Below, in pieces: positions 26,745 through 36,393 of a DNA stretch of 64,000 nucleotides. The stretch's first letter is position 1, and each line of letters begins with the position of its first letter. Origin of the DNA: Dyella_B nitratireducens (GTDB lineage Bacteria; Pseudomonadota; Gammaproteobacteria; Xanthomonadales; Rhodanobacteraceae). Where the stretch lies: NCBI RefSeq assembly GCF_049532905.1, contig NZ_CP064032.1, positions 1,736,001 through 1,800,000 on the forward strand. The letters are read 5' to 3'. Both the position numbers and the translations under genes were made by a program. The notes below the pieces were generated by a model that saw nothing but the letters and a program-made list of their open reading frames with translations, searched no databases and was not told where the DNA came from.

Positions 26745-29336
26745 ATGGGTGCGACCGTGCAATTGGGAAACAGCGTGAACGTGCTGCACGGGTTGCGCCC
26801 TGCATGGTTTGGGGCATCCGGCACGGTGGTGCCGTTCGATCTGCCGCCATGCGCGGCATGGGCGGGGTTTCCCGTATCCGAACCTTCAGGCAGGGGGAGT
26901 TGGGGTTCGCCCGAAGTCGGCTTGCACGATACGATTGAGTCATTGGTGGACGCGTTGTTCGCCTATCGTGTTCGCCCGATACTCGCCGACGCCGGCCGTT
27001 TTGCCTTGCCACCGAGCGCCTTGATGCTTGGCGGTGGAAGGCGTGCTGCAGCGCTGGCTTCGCTGAGCGCACTGCTGCATCTGCCGGTGGAGCAACTCGA
27101 CGGTGGCGGTCTGGTCTTGCTGCAATTGCGGCGCGAAGACGCCGATCATCGGCACGAGGCGGAAGAGGGCGGCGTCGGGCGGCGCATCCATATCGACAAC
27201 TATTGGACGCGCGAGGGCCTTCACGCCATGGGCCGCCTGCGCGTCGCAGGGCATGTACGCCGCCATGGCGATGTGGACGTCATCGTCCACAAACAGCAAG
27301 CCGACCGCTACCTGGATTACTTCGATACGTGCGGAACGCACTTTGTGACGCGGATCGGCATGGGCAACCGCCTGTTTCAGGTCATGGTCTGCCATCCGCA
27401 GCGTTACCGCTTGCTGCGGACACTCTGGTCGCAGTCGGCGTGCGATGCCAGTGGGCCACTGGCCAAGGCGTTCTTTGCGTATACCGGCGACGAATGGATC
27501 GCATCACGCGGCTGGATCGTCAGCGCGGCGGACGATCCGCTGTTGGAGCACAGCGTGGCCACTGGAGCATGGCGCGGCCATCATTCCGCTGCTGCAGACA
27601 ATCTGCTGGCCCCCTTCGTGCGACCGGGCGAAAACATCGCGGCGTTGCTCGACGGGTTGCAGCGCAGTGTCCCCATCGATATCGAATTTACGGCGCATAG
27701 TCCGTACATGGAGAACTATCGTGCGATCGCCTGGCAGCGCGTATTGAAAGGTGCGCTGCTGCAGCGCTTCGGCGATGCCGTACGGATCCCCCTGGATAGC
27801 GCAGCTTCCGAGGCGGGTCATGGCGGCGACATCGTCATCCACGAAGACGGCGACAACCTGGTTCTCGGCGATACGACTTCGGTAAGTGCATCGCTTGCCG
27901 CCCGCCTGGATGCAACACGATCGCTATGCTTATTTAGCAGACAACTTTCGTTTTACAGCGATGAGCCGATAACGCTGCCGGGGCAACATGTCACGCTGTT
28001 TGCTTTCTCGATCGATGCGCGCGGCAAAGACGACAGGGTGCCGGTAGTGCGCTTGTCCGACCAGGCATTCGCCACCTTTCGCTGCTACACGCCGGCACTC
28101 ACCGGAGCGATGCAGGTCGGTAACGAAACCGGCGATCGCTGGAACGTATTGTTCCAGGGCCTGCATTTCGGCACCGATGATCAGGGCCGTGTGATCATCC
28201 TCGGTGAACTTTCGCGGCCCGATGTCGACACCGTGAAAATGTTGAGGGCGCCGCTAGTCGGCGCGCTGGCCGATACCGAGGCACAGATCGCCCGCGCGGA
28301 CGCAGGCGGCCATGCGGCGCATGCCCATGCCGCGCGGTCAGCGCTCGACTGGATCTACGAAATAGTGCGCAGCAGCGGTGTTGCCGACACCGACGAAAAT
28401 CATCGCGGCGTGTGGGAAGCCATACAGCGCCGAGCCATCTATCAATCCCGGCTGGGTTCTCCAATCGACCGCATCGATCGGGATATCGCAGACTCCGCTG
28501 CCCGCAAGGCGCACGAGTTGTTCTTGCGTCTACGTCTGCTTGCCAACGGACCTGGACCGGTCACCGATGACGCCCTGGACGTGCTGATCCGGGATCTCGA
28601 GCAGGCGTCGCGACAATGGACCTCTTCGCACCCACCCGCGGAGACCGACAACCGACTTCTGACCGAGTGCCTCGCCGAGATGAAAGCCGCACAGCGGCGC
28701 GGCATATTTGCGCTGCACCGCCTGCTCGACAACGAACAAGTGGCCACCGAGCAACAGTCGCCCGATCGCCAAAGAGCCTGGCATCTACTTAATGCCTTGG
28801 CGTGGTATTTGAGCGATGGCGCTACGGGCAGGCTTATAAAGACTACCGACGATGCGCAGCTGGCATCGGCGCTGTCGCTTTTTTTCAGGGCATGCACGAC
28901 CTACAAGGCGGCAATGCTCGTGCACGCGCTCACCCACGATACCGAGTATCTGCATATCGCCGAGGACATGACGATATTCGACGGCGAGGAATGCCTCGAT
29001 ATGACTGCGCAGGAGTGGAATGAATTTCCGCAGATGCTGGCTTCGCTGTTGGCGCCGGCCTTTGGCATGGACTGCAGCAGTGTGGAAGAACTTCTTTCCG
29101 CTTTGCGGGACATCGGTGCGATAGGTGTCAGGCTGGAGCGTGCCGTCTCCGCCGCGCGCCGCAATTTGTACTTGCGATATCAGGCAGACTGGCACAGCGA
29201 TTTTCCGGCGCCGGAGTTGCCATGGATGCGCGCCTATCATTATTCGCGGCATGTGCGTGCAGTGCTTCTCGATAAAGGGTGTCAACCCCTCCACCAGCAA
29301 CGCTCGATTGATGTAGCCGTGACGCGCATCTTTTAG
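26745..29336 (+). CDS. MACPF-like protein with helical C-terminal half
   Basis: 863 residues. The first ~400 residues align with the giant protein: MGATVQLGNSVNVLHGLRPAWF versus MDTILQLGKTANLFFGYRPVW, both followed by ESL-x-x-x-L-A/Y-Y-V-x-P. Near residue 193 it carries YFDTCGTHFVTRIGMGNRL, a good match to the MACPF signature (Y-GTHF). The region from ~500 to the end is mostly alpha-helical with no named domain, and the TULIP module is absent. It begins 13 bp after the preceding stop, without a strong ribosome binding site, so translational coupling is possible. A pore-forming component is the simplest reading, but hydrophobic transmembrane hairpins were not verified. Confidence 0.65.
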   Translation: MGATVQLGNSVNVLHGLRPAWFGASGTVVPFDLPPCAAWAGFPVSEPSGRGSWGSPEVGLHDTIESLVDALFAYRVRPILADAGRFALPPSALMLGGGRRAAALASLSALLHLPVEQLDGGGLVLLQLRREDADHRHEAEEGGVGRRIHIDNYWTREGLHAMGRLRVAGHVRRHGDVDVIVHKQQADRYLDYFDTCGTHFVTRIGMGNRLFQVMVCHPQRYRLLRTLWSQSACDASGPLAKAFFAYTGDEWIASRGWIVSAADDPLLEHSVATGAWRGHHSAAADNLLAPFVRPGENIAALLDGLQRSVPIDIEFTAHSPYMENYRAIAWQRVLKGALLQRFGDAVRIPLDSAASEAGHGGDIVIHEDGDNLVLGDTTSVSASLAARLDATRSLCLFSRQLSFYSDEPITLPGQHVTLFAFSIDARGKDDRVPVVRLSDQAFATFRCYTPALTGAMQVGNETGDRWNVLFQGLHFGTDDQGRVIILGELSRPDVDTVKMLRAPLVGALADTEAQIARADAGGHAAHAHAARSALDWIYEIVRSSGVADTDENHRGVWEAIQRRAIYQSRLGSPIDRIDRDIADSAARKAHELFLRLRLLANGPGPVTDDALDVLIRDLEQASRQWTSSHPPAETDNRLLTECLAEMKAAQRRGIFALHRLLDNEQVATEQQSPDRQRAWHLLNALAWYLSDGATGRLIKTTDDAQLASALSLFFRACTTYKAAMLVHALTHDTEYLHIAEDMTIFDGEECLDMTAQEWNEFPQMLASLLAPAFGMDCSSVEELLSALRDIGAIGVRLERAVSAARRNLYLRYQADWHSDFPAPELPWMRAYHYSRHVRAVLLDKGCQPLHQQRSIDVAVTRIF

Positions 29337-29398
29337 CCGGCTCAGGCCGAACGCATGAAGAAATGCCTCTCGCATTCCTGCTGTTTCTCACTCCAGAT

Positions 29399-29429
29399 GC
29401 GGCACACCGATCTCCAGTGGGTGTGCCGC
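29399..29429. terminator. Hairpin downstream of the toxin-like cluster
   Basis: GCGGCACACC pairs perfectly with GGTGTGCCGC around an 11-nt loop, 63 bp after the last gene of the cluster and before the convergent gene at 29,458. There is no T-tract, so terminator function is uncertain. Confidence 0.45.
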
Positions 29430-29457
29430 GGAAGGGGATCATGCGTACACGAGCGAG

Positions 29458-29778
29458 TTATCCATCCCGCTCCGCTTGCAGCAGCCCGTCGCCATATTGG
29501 CGCAGGAAGTACAGCGCGGCGCGTAGGCCCTCCACTTGCGTTGGGCTGAGTGGCCGTGCGTCGACGTCAGCGGGCCGATGGGCCGGCTTTGGTCGGCGGG
29601 CGACCCGGTCGCATCTCAAGAGATTTCGAATCACGCACATCGCCAGCGACGTGCCGGCGATACTCATGAGCTGAATGTACCGCCTGGCCTGTTCAGGGTC
29701 TGGTGGCAGCTGAGACTCTTCGATGAGCCAGAAGGGTTTTGATGGGCACGCACGTGCCGTATGATCCATGACACCCAT
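29458..29778 (-). CDS. Hypothetical protein
   Basis: 106 residues from an ATG preceded by CGGAG at a proper distance; the longer frame upstream is rejected. It has a mildly hydrophobic middle (MSIAGTSLAMCVIRNLL) and a C-terminus RPLSPTQVEGLRAALYFLRQ. No known family is recognised. It is convergent with the MACPF-like gene. Confidence 0.55.
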   Translation of the reverse strand: MGVMDHTARACPSKPFWLIEESQLPPDPEQARRYIQLMSIAGTSLAMCVIRNLLRCDRVARRPKPAHRPADVDARPLSPTQVEGLRAALYFLRQYGDGLLQAERDG

Positions 29779-30092
29779 GATCAACTCCGTGTAGTTGGTT
29801 GTGGTAGCGGGTCGTATGGGTTGCACCCCATGCGGCCCGCGCTTTCTCACTGCATTGCTGCAAGGGTCAACGGCGTAGCCCGCAAACAGACGGCGCCGAT
29901 GACGGGCCGAGCGTAACAAATACGGCACGTATGTCACGTAGGCGATCGCTGGTTTGATGTGTGCGCGATGGCATGAGCGCATGCATGTCCGTAAACCGTC
30001 GATGTTTCGATGAGCCTATGAAGGCAGGGTGGGGAGTCTCCTCCCACTTCTCTTACAGGTAGAAATTGAGATTACTCTTTGGGAAGATTTCT
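29779..30092. other. Intergenic region, no gene seen
   Basis: About 310 bp between two divergent genes. It presumably carries both promoters. I see no repeat or clear structural element. Confidence 0.3.
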
Positions 30093-30890
30093 ATGACAAA
30101 GCTTCGAAGACCGTCGGCACTGGAAATGTCTATGTCCCTGTTCCCCGGTTGCGGGCGCTCATTGTGTGTGCTGTTAACGCTACTAACGACCGAGCTCGTC
30201 GGTGCTACAACCATCAAAACTGAGGTCAACTCCAACCCAAAGATGTGTGGTGAATTCCTACAAATGGTTAAGGAGGCCGGAGTACCTCAAATGACCGACG
30301 ATCAGCTATGCAATTTTCGTTTCACCAAATTACCGCCATCCAAGACAAAAGAATTTACATTTCCAGATTGGAAAAAAGTAGCGGTTGCAGATCCATCATC
30401 GACATATCTAACGATGATGAAGGCAAATAGAGGAGAGCATTCGGTTGCTAACCTGCCGCTTAATCTAAGTGATCAGATCAAGGCGGTTGCAGATGCTTCA
30501 TCCGACAAAAACCTGGCTTTCTATACGGGATCAATGACCTTCGAAGGGCGGGCAATTAGCTTCATGTATATGGATACCCTCCGATGCAGCAAAAAGCCTT
30601 ATATGGCAAATTATCCTCCGATCAAATATCGCGCCGCTTACGAGGGGGCCGATCTGAAAAAAACGATACCGTCAGAATTCGGGGGCTCGGGTGAACTTGC
30701 CATTTGGAAAAACACAAACCCCGTCATCCTAGATTCGTTCGATCGATGGGTGGCTGCCTTACCTGGCGATAGACCTGTCGACATTGTGGCAGTTGAGAAT
30801 ATAGCTTTAGGTAACTGGCCTCATCTTGATAGGTGGCAAGGAGCTTCATTTGCTGGGGGGACTATATGTTCGTTCCGAATCGAAAAATGA
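30093..30890 (+). CDS. Exported hypothetical protein
   Basis: 265 residues from the ATG at 30,093 (MTKLRRPSALEMSMS); an earlier in-frame start at 30,066 is possible. The N-terminus has basic residues and a hydrophobic core (SLCVLLTLLTTELVGA) ending like a signal peptide. The mature part contains several Cys (MCGEF, LCNFRF, TLRCSKK, GTICSF). No family is recognised. Base composition is AT-richer than the neighbours to the left, suggesting acquired DNA. Confidence 0.65.
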   Translation: MTKLRRPSALEMSMSLFPGCGRSLCVLLTLLTTELVGATTIKTEVNSNPKMCGEFLQMVKEAGVPQMTDDQLCNFRFTKLPPSKTKEFTFPDWKKVAVADPSSTYLTMMKANRGEHSVANLPLNLSDQIKAVADASSDKNLAFYTGSMTFEGRAISFMYMDTLRCSKKPYMANYPPIKYRAAYEGADLKKTIPSEFGGSGELAIWKNTNPVILDSFDRWVAALPGDRPVDIVAVENIALGNWPHLDRWQGASFAGGTICSFRIEK

Positions 30891-30976
30891 TCGTCTGGCA
30901 CTTACTGATGCAGATCGAAGATTGCCTGCCAAATGTTCAAGTCGATTGTCGCAAGTTCACCATTCGACCAAGTGTC

Positions 30977-32434
30977 CTACACCCACCAATAATATCCGGG
31001 ATAGGCTCTAGCTCCGGTCACAAGACGCACCGAAAAGTCCAACCGATTTACCAAAACACGTAGAGCCTGGCGATAGCCGGTGGATGCGTCTTTCCAGGTA
31101 GCAAAAGCATCGACGACAGCGGTGTCAGGATGATAGGGACTCTCCGATGGATTGGCGCAAAATACGTTGATCGGAGTGTTCAGTGCGTCTTGCGTAAATT
31201 TAGAGCCATTCTGGCCGGACCCGTGATGCGGTACTTGCAGTAAGACCGTATTCTCAATCCGGGATACTCCTAAAAACCTGACTAATTTGCTAATGTCCTT
31301 CGAGCCACGCAAAAAACCGTCACCGGTGAAGAGGGCACCATCGCCATGATGGCGAACCCAACCAGGAACGTTTGGCATGACTTGAGGTGGATAGGCCGAT
31401 TTGTCGTCAGGGATGCGAGCCCAGACTCCCGAGGGCAGCGAAGGGACCGCACCCAGATAGGCCATCAACGAAATGACATTCTTCTCCCTTGGAGAAACTT
31501 TTTCCGACCTTCCTCTTCTAACTTTTTTCCTTGATACTGCCTTGTAGAATTGTAATTTCAAATCAAGGATTGCCTCCCATAACCTTTCTTCCGTCTCCTT
31601 GGGATCATTACTTCGCGTCTTGATCTTTTCAAGTTGAGCGTCAAGCTTTATTTTCTCAGCAGGCTTAAAACTCAGTAGTGCTTGGCGCGCCTGAGGATCA
31701 ACGTAGGGCACAAACTCCCATACGCCGCACCAAACGACATTGCTACTAGCGGTGAGGATGCTGACATCAGCATCTTGGGAAGAAGGCACTTCTTCAGATT
31801 GAGGGCGGCGTATCGCCATCACTGGTTCAGGGCTGTCGCTGTATTGAGGTTCTCTGTTTCCCCGTTCAGGCGCTGGATCGTCAGAGTAGGGCACATAAAT
31901 GATTTTAGTGGGGTCATCATCGGCTCTAACCATAGAATCGCCCAGAGTACCTCCGTTTTGTATCCTGCGGATGTACGCCACGGGATCAGTCCATGCCTGA
32001 ATGAGGTCGCGCGGATCAACGTCTCGCGCGCTTTCATCTAACGACGAGAACACCTCCCCGAGAATTGCGAGTGGGTCGTGGTATGGAAGGAAAATCCTTT
32101 TGACTTTGTACGCCTTCAATAGCGATGAAAGGCCACGGATGTGATCGCAATCAAAATGAGAGATAACGACAAAATCGAGAATGGGGCGCTCATCAGGTGC
32201 TCTTTCTGAGAATTGTGGACGCTGATCTGCGCCGGCCAAGCTATTAACTTTATCTATAACTAGCTTGTCGTCCGTGGAGCCACAGTCGTAGACCCAGTGA
32301 AGCAATGTTCTTGTGTACTCACTTTGTGATTCGGCCGAAGCTCTAACCAACTTGATGAGAGTACTGCCTCTAACAAAAAGTCCCTGTCCAACGCCACAAA
32401 AGTGAACATTCGTGGAAATTGTCACATCATCCAT
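30977..32434 (-). CDS. Metallo-beta-lactamase-fold hydrolase, ComEC-type
   Basis: 485 residues from an ATG following AGGAAAGGA. The metal-binding motif is VISHFDCDHIRGL (HxDxDH form), followed late in the protein by LFTGDG and VPHHGSGQNG, as in the soluble beta-lactamase domain of ComEC/Rec2-like proteins. A long insertion between these (about residues 110-350) is rich in charged residues. The N-terminus NVHFCGVGQGLFV also fits this group (VGQG). There are no membrane segments, so it is cytoplasmic. Free-standing ComEC-type hydrolases are frequent in bacterial defence islands; nuclease or cyclic-nucleotide hydrolase activity is possible but unproven. Confidence 0.8.
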   Translation of the reverse strand: MDDVTISTNVHFCGVGQGLFVRGSTLIKLVRASAESQSEYTRTLLHWVYDCGSTDDKLVIDKVNSLAGADQRPQFSERAPDERPILDFVVISHFDCDHIRGLSSLLKAYKVKRIFLPYHDPLAILGEVFSSLDESARDVDPRDLIQAWTDPVAYIRRIQNGGTLGDSMVRADDDPTKIIYVPYSDDPAPERGNREPQYSDSPEPVMAIRRPQSEEVPSSQDADVSILTASSNVVWCGVWEFVPYVDPQARQALLSFKPAEKIKLDAQLEKIKTRSNDPKETEERLWEAILDLKLQFYKAVSRKKVRRGRSEKVSPREKNVISLMAYLGAVPSLPSGVWARIPDDKSAYPPQVMPNVPGWVRHHGDGALFTGDGFLRGSKDISKLVRFLGVSRIENTVLLQVPHHGSGQNGSKFTQDALNTPINVFCANPSESPYHPDTAVVDAFATWKDASTGYRQALRVLVNRLDFSVRLVTGARAYPGYYWWV

Positions 32435-32688
32435 ATGCAGTCCTTTCCTGGCCGTAATCGTTATATGCCAACTTCTTGCATACAGCCTACATGCCAAGCC
32501 ACCTTAATAGCCAGACTCATGTCAATCTCCTCCCTGAAATTTCTGGAATTCTACTCACCAATAGCTCAGCCACGTTGCATCAAAAGGCATTACCGGCGTT
32601 GTGAGATGCTTAAGGCAGACAGATCGCCCTCGGCTAATCAAACCGTCCGTTGCGTCATGATCTTGCTTTTCGCTTAGTGCGGCCCTTT
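32435..32688. other. Intergenic region
   Basis: A 254-bp AT-richer gap between two minus-strand genes, so the MBL-fold gene probably has its own promoter here. No gene is seen. Confidence 0.3.
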
Positions 32689-34770
32689 TCAGCTGATGAC
32701 CTTGCGAGCCAATAAGTCAACCGTACATATGTCGTCGGGTTGGCTGGATTGCGGCCTGACACTTCGGTATTCGAATTTCAGCGTTGGATTTCCCGTCGCT
32801 GGCTTCGTCACTGTGGCTTTCACATAGCCTGATTCGAAGATCACACTGCCAAGCCTGTTGCTTTTGCCTTTTTGGACACCAATCTTTTGCATGTAGGTCT
32901 TGGCGAGTTCTTCTTGAGGGCTGATGTTGTAGCCCCCCGCGCCAGTCATAATATAGGGAATGTCCTGCCGATTTCTCTGGCCCACGTTCTGGCGTACGAC
33001 TCTTTGATAGAGATGCGCATGGCCGCAAATCACTGCATCTGGCCAAAAGCCGGCTTTGGTAAAGGTGGCATCAATGGCTATGCTGGTGCGGTCTTTCTTG
33101 GATTGTCCAGGGAACCAGCGTGGAAAATGATGAATAGCCAAAATGATGGCGCGAAAGCTTTGTTGCCGTGCTTGCTTGAGTCGGATCAATTCGTTATACA
33201 GAAACTTTAGTTGTTGCCCGTCAAGCCATCCAAGCGATTCGCCACAGTTGCTATACAGGCCAATAATCGAAACCAACGGAGCGTCAAGCGTGAAATAAAC
33301 GCCGGGCTGGGTCATCGTGCTCCGTAGAATGCCTCCCGCTCCCGGCCAACGGCCCGGCGCTGTGGCGCAGAACGCGCTTTGGAAATCCGCCAGGGAAACT
33401 TGGGATGTTTGGTATATCAAGCCATCATGATTGCCAGGAATAGCGAAGATGGGAGCAGGGTAGGCGCGAAATGGATCGTAGAACTGGCCGTAGTAATAGG
33501 CGCGTTCGCCGTAGTAATACACCACATCGCCAACGTGGAACATGAAGGCCGGCTGAGATGCCTTGGCATCATTGGCAAGCAAGTCTGAAACTTTCTGTTC
33601 GTACCGGTCGAAATTGGTTTGGTTGACCGCACCGCTATCGCCGATGACGTCGAAGGCAATGCGCTGGCCATTTTCATCCTGAGTATAGCCCGGTACTTGT
33701 GGGCCTGTGACGCTGGTGAGATCCATAACCGGATAGCTACGGGGATTTGGAACCGGCCCTTGTGTTTGACCTAGCGACTGCTTTTGAACGAAAGGGGTTT
33801 TATAAGTGGCACCGTCGTTGTCAGGAATAAATTGACCCGTAGCATCATCTACATCAAAGTCGGCGAAAACGTAGCCTTGCGCATTGGATTGGCCGAACGG
33901 CTGAGCAGCCGAGGTCATCGCAGATACAGCGGCGGCGCCCACTGATCGTGCCTCGATGGCATGTGCCTGGCTTCGTGCGCGAGGGATGCGAGGCATAATG
34001 GCTTGACATATCTGTGGTGCAACAGCATCTATCTTTTCAATACCCGTGATGCTGGGGTCTCCATGCTCATCGGTATGCACCGTTTGGGACTGAAATTTGA
34101 TGAAAATGCCTTGTGCGCCGGATTCGAACAGGATAATCAACCCGCCGTCCTGCGCCTTTCCGTTTTCTTGATAGTGCAGGCTGCCATGCGTACGGTTAAA
34201 AGCGCCTTGGTTCATATGCACATTGTCGACAGCGGTAAATCCTGTCGATGGATATTCACCCGTCTGATGATTCATGGGGTGGCCGGTGCCAAAAACGGCC
34301 ACCAGCGCGTTGCTTTCTGCAGCTTTTTCCAAGCTAGCAGCGGCTTCTTTCACACCACGCCGCAACTTCGCCAGGGTTTGTTTTGGCCAAGCCTTCCCAA
34401 CCTTTGGATGTGCGTCGGCCTCGGAAGGAAAGCCTAATGGATCGACGATGTTGCCATCGGCATAGTCCAGGCAAGGCACGCCTTGATTCTCATTGGCGAG
34501 TAGAAAGTTCGAGGTGCCTTTTGCACCTCCCTTCGTACCGATATTCACCAATTTTCGGACAAACGGATGATTCGCCGGAAAGTCAACGATCTGACATTCG
34601 ATTTCGGAGTGGTCGTGCGGTTGAGCCGACGGCACATTAAGCGACACCCGGTAGGGTGGATGGCGAGGATTTCCCGGTTGCACAATAAGCAGCCAATGAC
34701 GCTCTCTACCACGAGGTTTGCGATAACCCGTGATAGTCCCGATCAGAAGACCGTAACCGTGTAAGGCCAT
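32689..34770 (-). CDS. DUF2278 – calcineurin-like metallophosphoesterase fusion
   Basis: 693 residues from the ATG that begins MALHGYGLLIGTITGYR; a start 81 bp upstream is less likely. The N-terminal ~300 residues resemble DUF2278/YukJ proteins (HWLLIVQPG, YRVSLNVPSA, VAVFGTGHPMN). The C-terminal half is a metallophosphoesterase: FDVIGDSG, HVGDVVYYYG, FAIPGNHDG, AIHHFPRW and CGHAHLYQR supply the usual metal ligands. No signal peptide is seen. It is transcribed in the same direction as the MBL-fold gene, giving two metal-dependent hydrolases side by side. Substrate unknown. Confidence 0.85.
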   Translation of the reverse strand: MALHGYGLLIGTITGYRKPRGRERHWLLIVQPGNPRHPPYRVSLNVPSAQPHDHSEIECQIVDFPANHPFVRKLVNIGTKGGAKGTSNFLLANENQGVPCLDYADGNIVDPLGFPSEADAHPKVGKAWPKQTLAKLRRGVKEAAASLEKAAESNALVAVFGTGHPMNHQTGEYPSTGFTAVDNVHMNQGAFNRTHGSLHYQENGKAQDGGLIILFESGAQGIFIKFQSQTVHTDEHGDPSITGIEKIDAVAPQICQAIMPRIPRARSQAHAIEARSVGAAAVSAMTSAAQPFGQSNAQGYVFADFDVDDATGQFIPDNDGATYKTPFVQKQSLGQTQGPVPNPRSYPVMDLTSVTGPQVPGYTQDENGQRIAFDVIGDSGAVNQTNFDRYEQKVSDLLANDAKASQPAFMFHVGDVVYYYGERAYYYGQFYDPFRAYPAPIFAIPGNHDGLIYQTSQVSLADFQSAFCATAPGRWPGAGGILRSTMTQPGVYFTLDAPLVSIIGLYSNCGESLGWLDGQQLKFLYNELIRLKQARQQSFRAIILAIHHFPRWFPGQSKKDRTSIAIDATFTKAGFWPDAVICGHAHLYQRVVRQNVGQRNRQDIPYIMTGAGGYNISPQEELAKTYMQKIGVQKGKSNRLGSVIFESGYVKATVTKPATGNPTLKFEYRSVRPQSSQPDDICTVDLLARKVIS

Positions 34771-35112
34771 GACTTTCCCCCTTTTCTTGGCTGAACTCAC
34801 CCGAGTGGATATGTCCAAGACGTTGCCACTAAGCGGTCGCCAATGCCGCAATTGCTATCAAATGGATTGCATAGAAATTGTGAAGAAATGATGTCGTTTA
34901 TTTTGCAGAGAGGGTTTGCACGCATATCGCTGGCGGGCGAATGGTGGCCAGCAATCCAGACGAGCCTTGAACATCATCCACAATGCGAAGTGCAACTGGG
35001 CATGGTAAGTCCACGTATGGTGCTAGGTGATTGTGCGGCAATTGTCCGTTGAATTATTCTCAATCCGTTCCTGCGATATGAGAAATTGGTGAATTAGCCT
35101 TGAGGTGGAACC
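34771..35112. other. Intergenic region, no gene seen
   Basis: A 342-bp divergent promoter region. A 69-codon open frame here (34,843-35,052) has no ribosome binding site or family resemblance and was not called. Confidence 0.3.
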
Positions 35113-36153
35113 ATGCTGAATGCATTTGGTGAGATTACTCAGGTAGTCGCTATTCTCCTCGGCGCAATATTTGGCATAGGTAGTGTCATCTATAAGCGGA
35201 AAAAAGGGGGGCTCGCAAAGTCCGATAAATTTACAGTGATTGGTTTTATCGTCGCGGCAGTTTGCGCGCTAGTTACGCTCGCTGTCGACACTCACAATCA
35301 AGAAGTGGCTCAGAGGAAGCAGTTAAAGGACGTTTCTGATCAACTTTCGCGTCAAGAAACGATGCTGCATGAGATACATCGCGGCCAATTTCGAATAACG
35401 AACTATGTTTTAGGGGTTGAGTTTACAGTTTCCTCTTCGCTTCCTCAGCTTGCACCCTTGGTGGCGAGATGGGAAAAGTATATTAAGTCATCCAAATCGA
35501 CAGATTTTGACTCACTCGGATACAGCCATGACGATAAGATTTTTGTTGTGCGCAATACTCATCTTGAAATCTTGCAGATGTACATTGACCCGGACTCGAG
35601 TCTTTTTCCTTCCTCAGACACGCCGGAGCATGGGCTTCTTCTTCCCATTCTAAAGATGGTAATACTCAGTAAGGATGCGCCAGACGTAGCTACACTCGTT
35701 TCCACACAAAATGGCCTAGGAGGAAGCTCGCGCTTCATTGATCTTGCTCTCTTCATGCCACTTGACTTGGTCAACTATAAGGTTCGCGAACCGTCGCTTG
35801 CCGCTAGCAGTGCCCGACCGGAGATCTTCGGCAGGATTGAATATGATCGATTCGCAAAGACCATTACGGTTCAATGCAGGGAGTCATCGGCAACCCCAAT
35901 TTTAGATACCGGCGCCATCATTAGCCTGTTGGACCTACCTAACCGACAAATTGCCTTGCTAGGTCTCGAAAAAAAGTCAGTTCAATCGATAGCACAAATC
36001 GAGATTAACACCGCCATTAATGGCAGTTACGGGTGGTCTGGCGACAGGCAAGTGAGATATCCGGATTTAAAAACTGCAACGGATAGCAATGACATCATTC
36101 CCACCTATCGACTCAAGGCAGCGGATTTTCAAGCGCTCCGCGATAGTCAGTAA
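35113..36153 (+). CDS. Membrane-anchored hypothetical protein
   Basis: 346 residues. Two N-terminal membrane helices (about residues 7-27, VVAILLGAIFGIGSVIY, and 42-60, FTVIGFIVAAVCALVTLAV) are joined by a short basic loop. A predicted coiled coil follows (KQLKDVSDQLSRQETMLHEI), then a ~240-residue soluble domain of mixed alpha/beta pattern. The ATG follows GAGGTGGA. No family is recognised; the layout resembles small signalling or effector proteins with a sensor domain. Confidence 0.65.
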   Translation: MLNAFGEITQVVAILLGAIFGIGSVIYKRKKGGLAKSDKFTVIGFIVAAVCALVTLAVDTHNQEVAQRKQLKDVSDQLSRQETMLHEIHRGQFRITNYVLGVEFTVSSSLPQLAPLVARWEKYIKSSKSTDFDSLGYSHDDKIFVVRNTHLEILQMYIDPDSSLFPSSDTPEHGLLLPILKMVILSKDAPDVATLVSTQNGLGGSSRFIDLALFMPLDLVNYKVREPSLAASSARPEIFGRIEYDRFAKTITVQCRESSATPILDTGAIISLLDLPNRQIALLGLEKKSVQSIAQIEINTAINGSYGWSGDRQVRYPDLKTATDSNDIIPTYRLKAADFQALRDSQ

Positions 36154-36186
36154 CATCTTTTCCGCACCAAGCACTGATAAATAGCT

Positions 36187-36201
36187 TTATCGCGGGTAGG
36201 G
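36187..36201 (+). repeat. Partial copy of the GCGATTAG/TTATCG/GGGTAG element
   Basis: TTATCGCGGGTAGGG reproduces the right half of the short element found at 46,245, 49,456, 50,885, 53,889 and 54,955. Only the right half is seen here, just after the preceding gene. Confidence 0.45.
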
Positions 36202-36393
36202 CCAGCGTCTGCTTTCGCAATCCTGAGAAGTCATCCGATGTCTTGATCTGGCTGCCACAAAGCCGCTAGTCGGAACTTTGCCCCCGCTCGGTATGCGCAG
36301 TTTGGGCTCAGAGCGACAGAGCAGCTACGTGCGATTTGCGCCCGCGGGGTCATCCGCTTGCAAATCACCCATGCACGCCTTACAGTGAACCAC

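Noticed and set aside
34843..35052. 69-residue plus-strand ORF
   Set aside because: No ribosome binding site, no family resemblance, lies in a divergent promoter gap.
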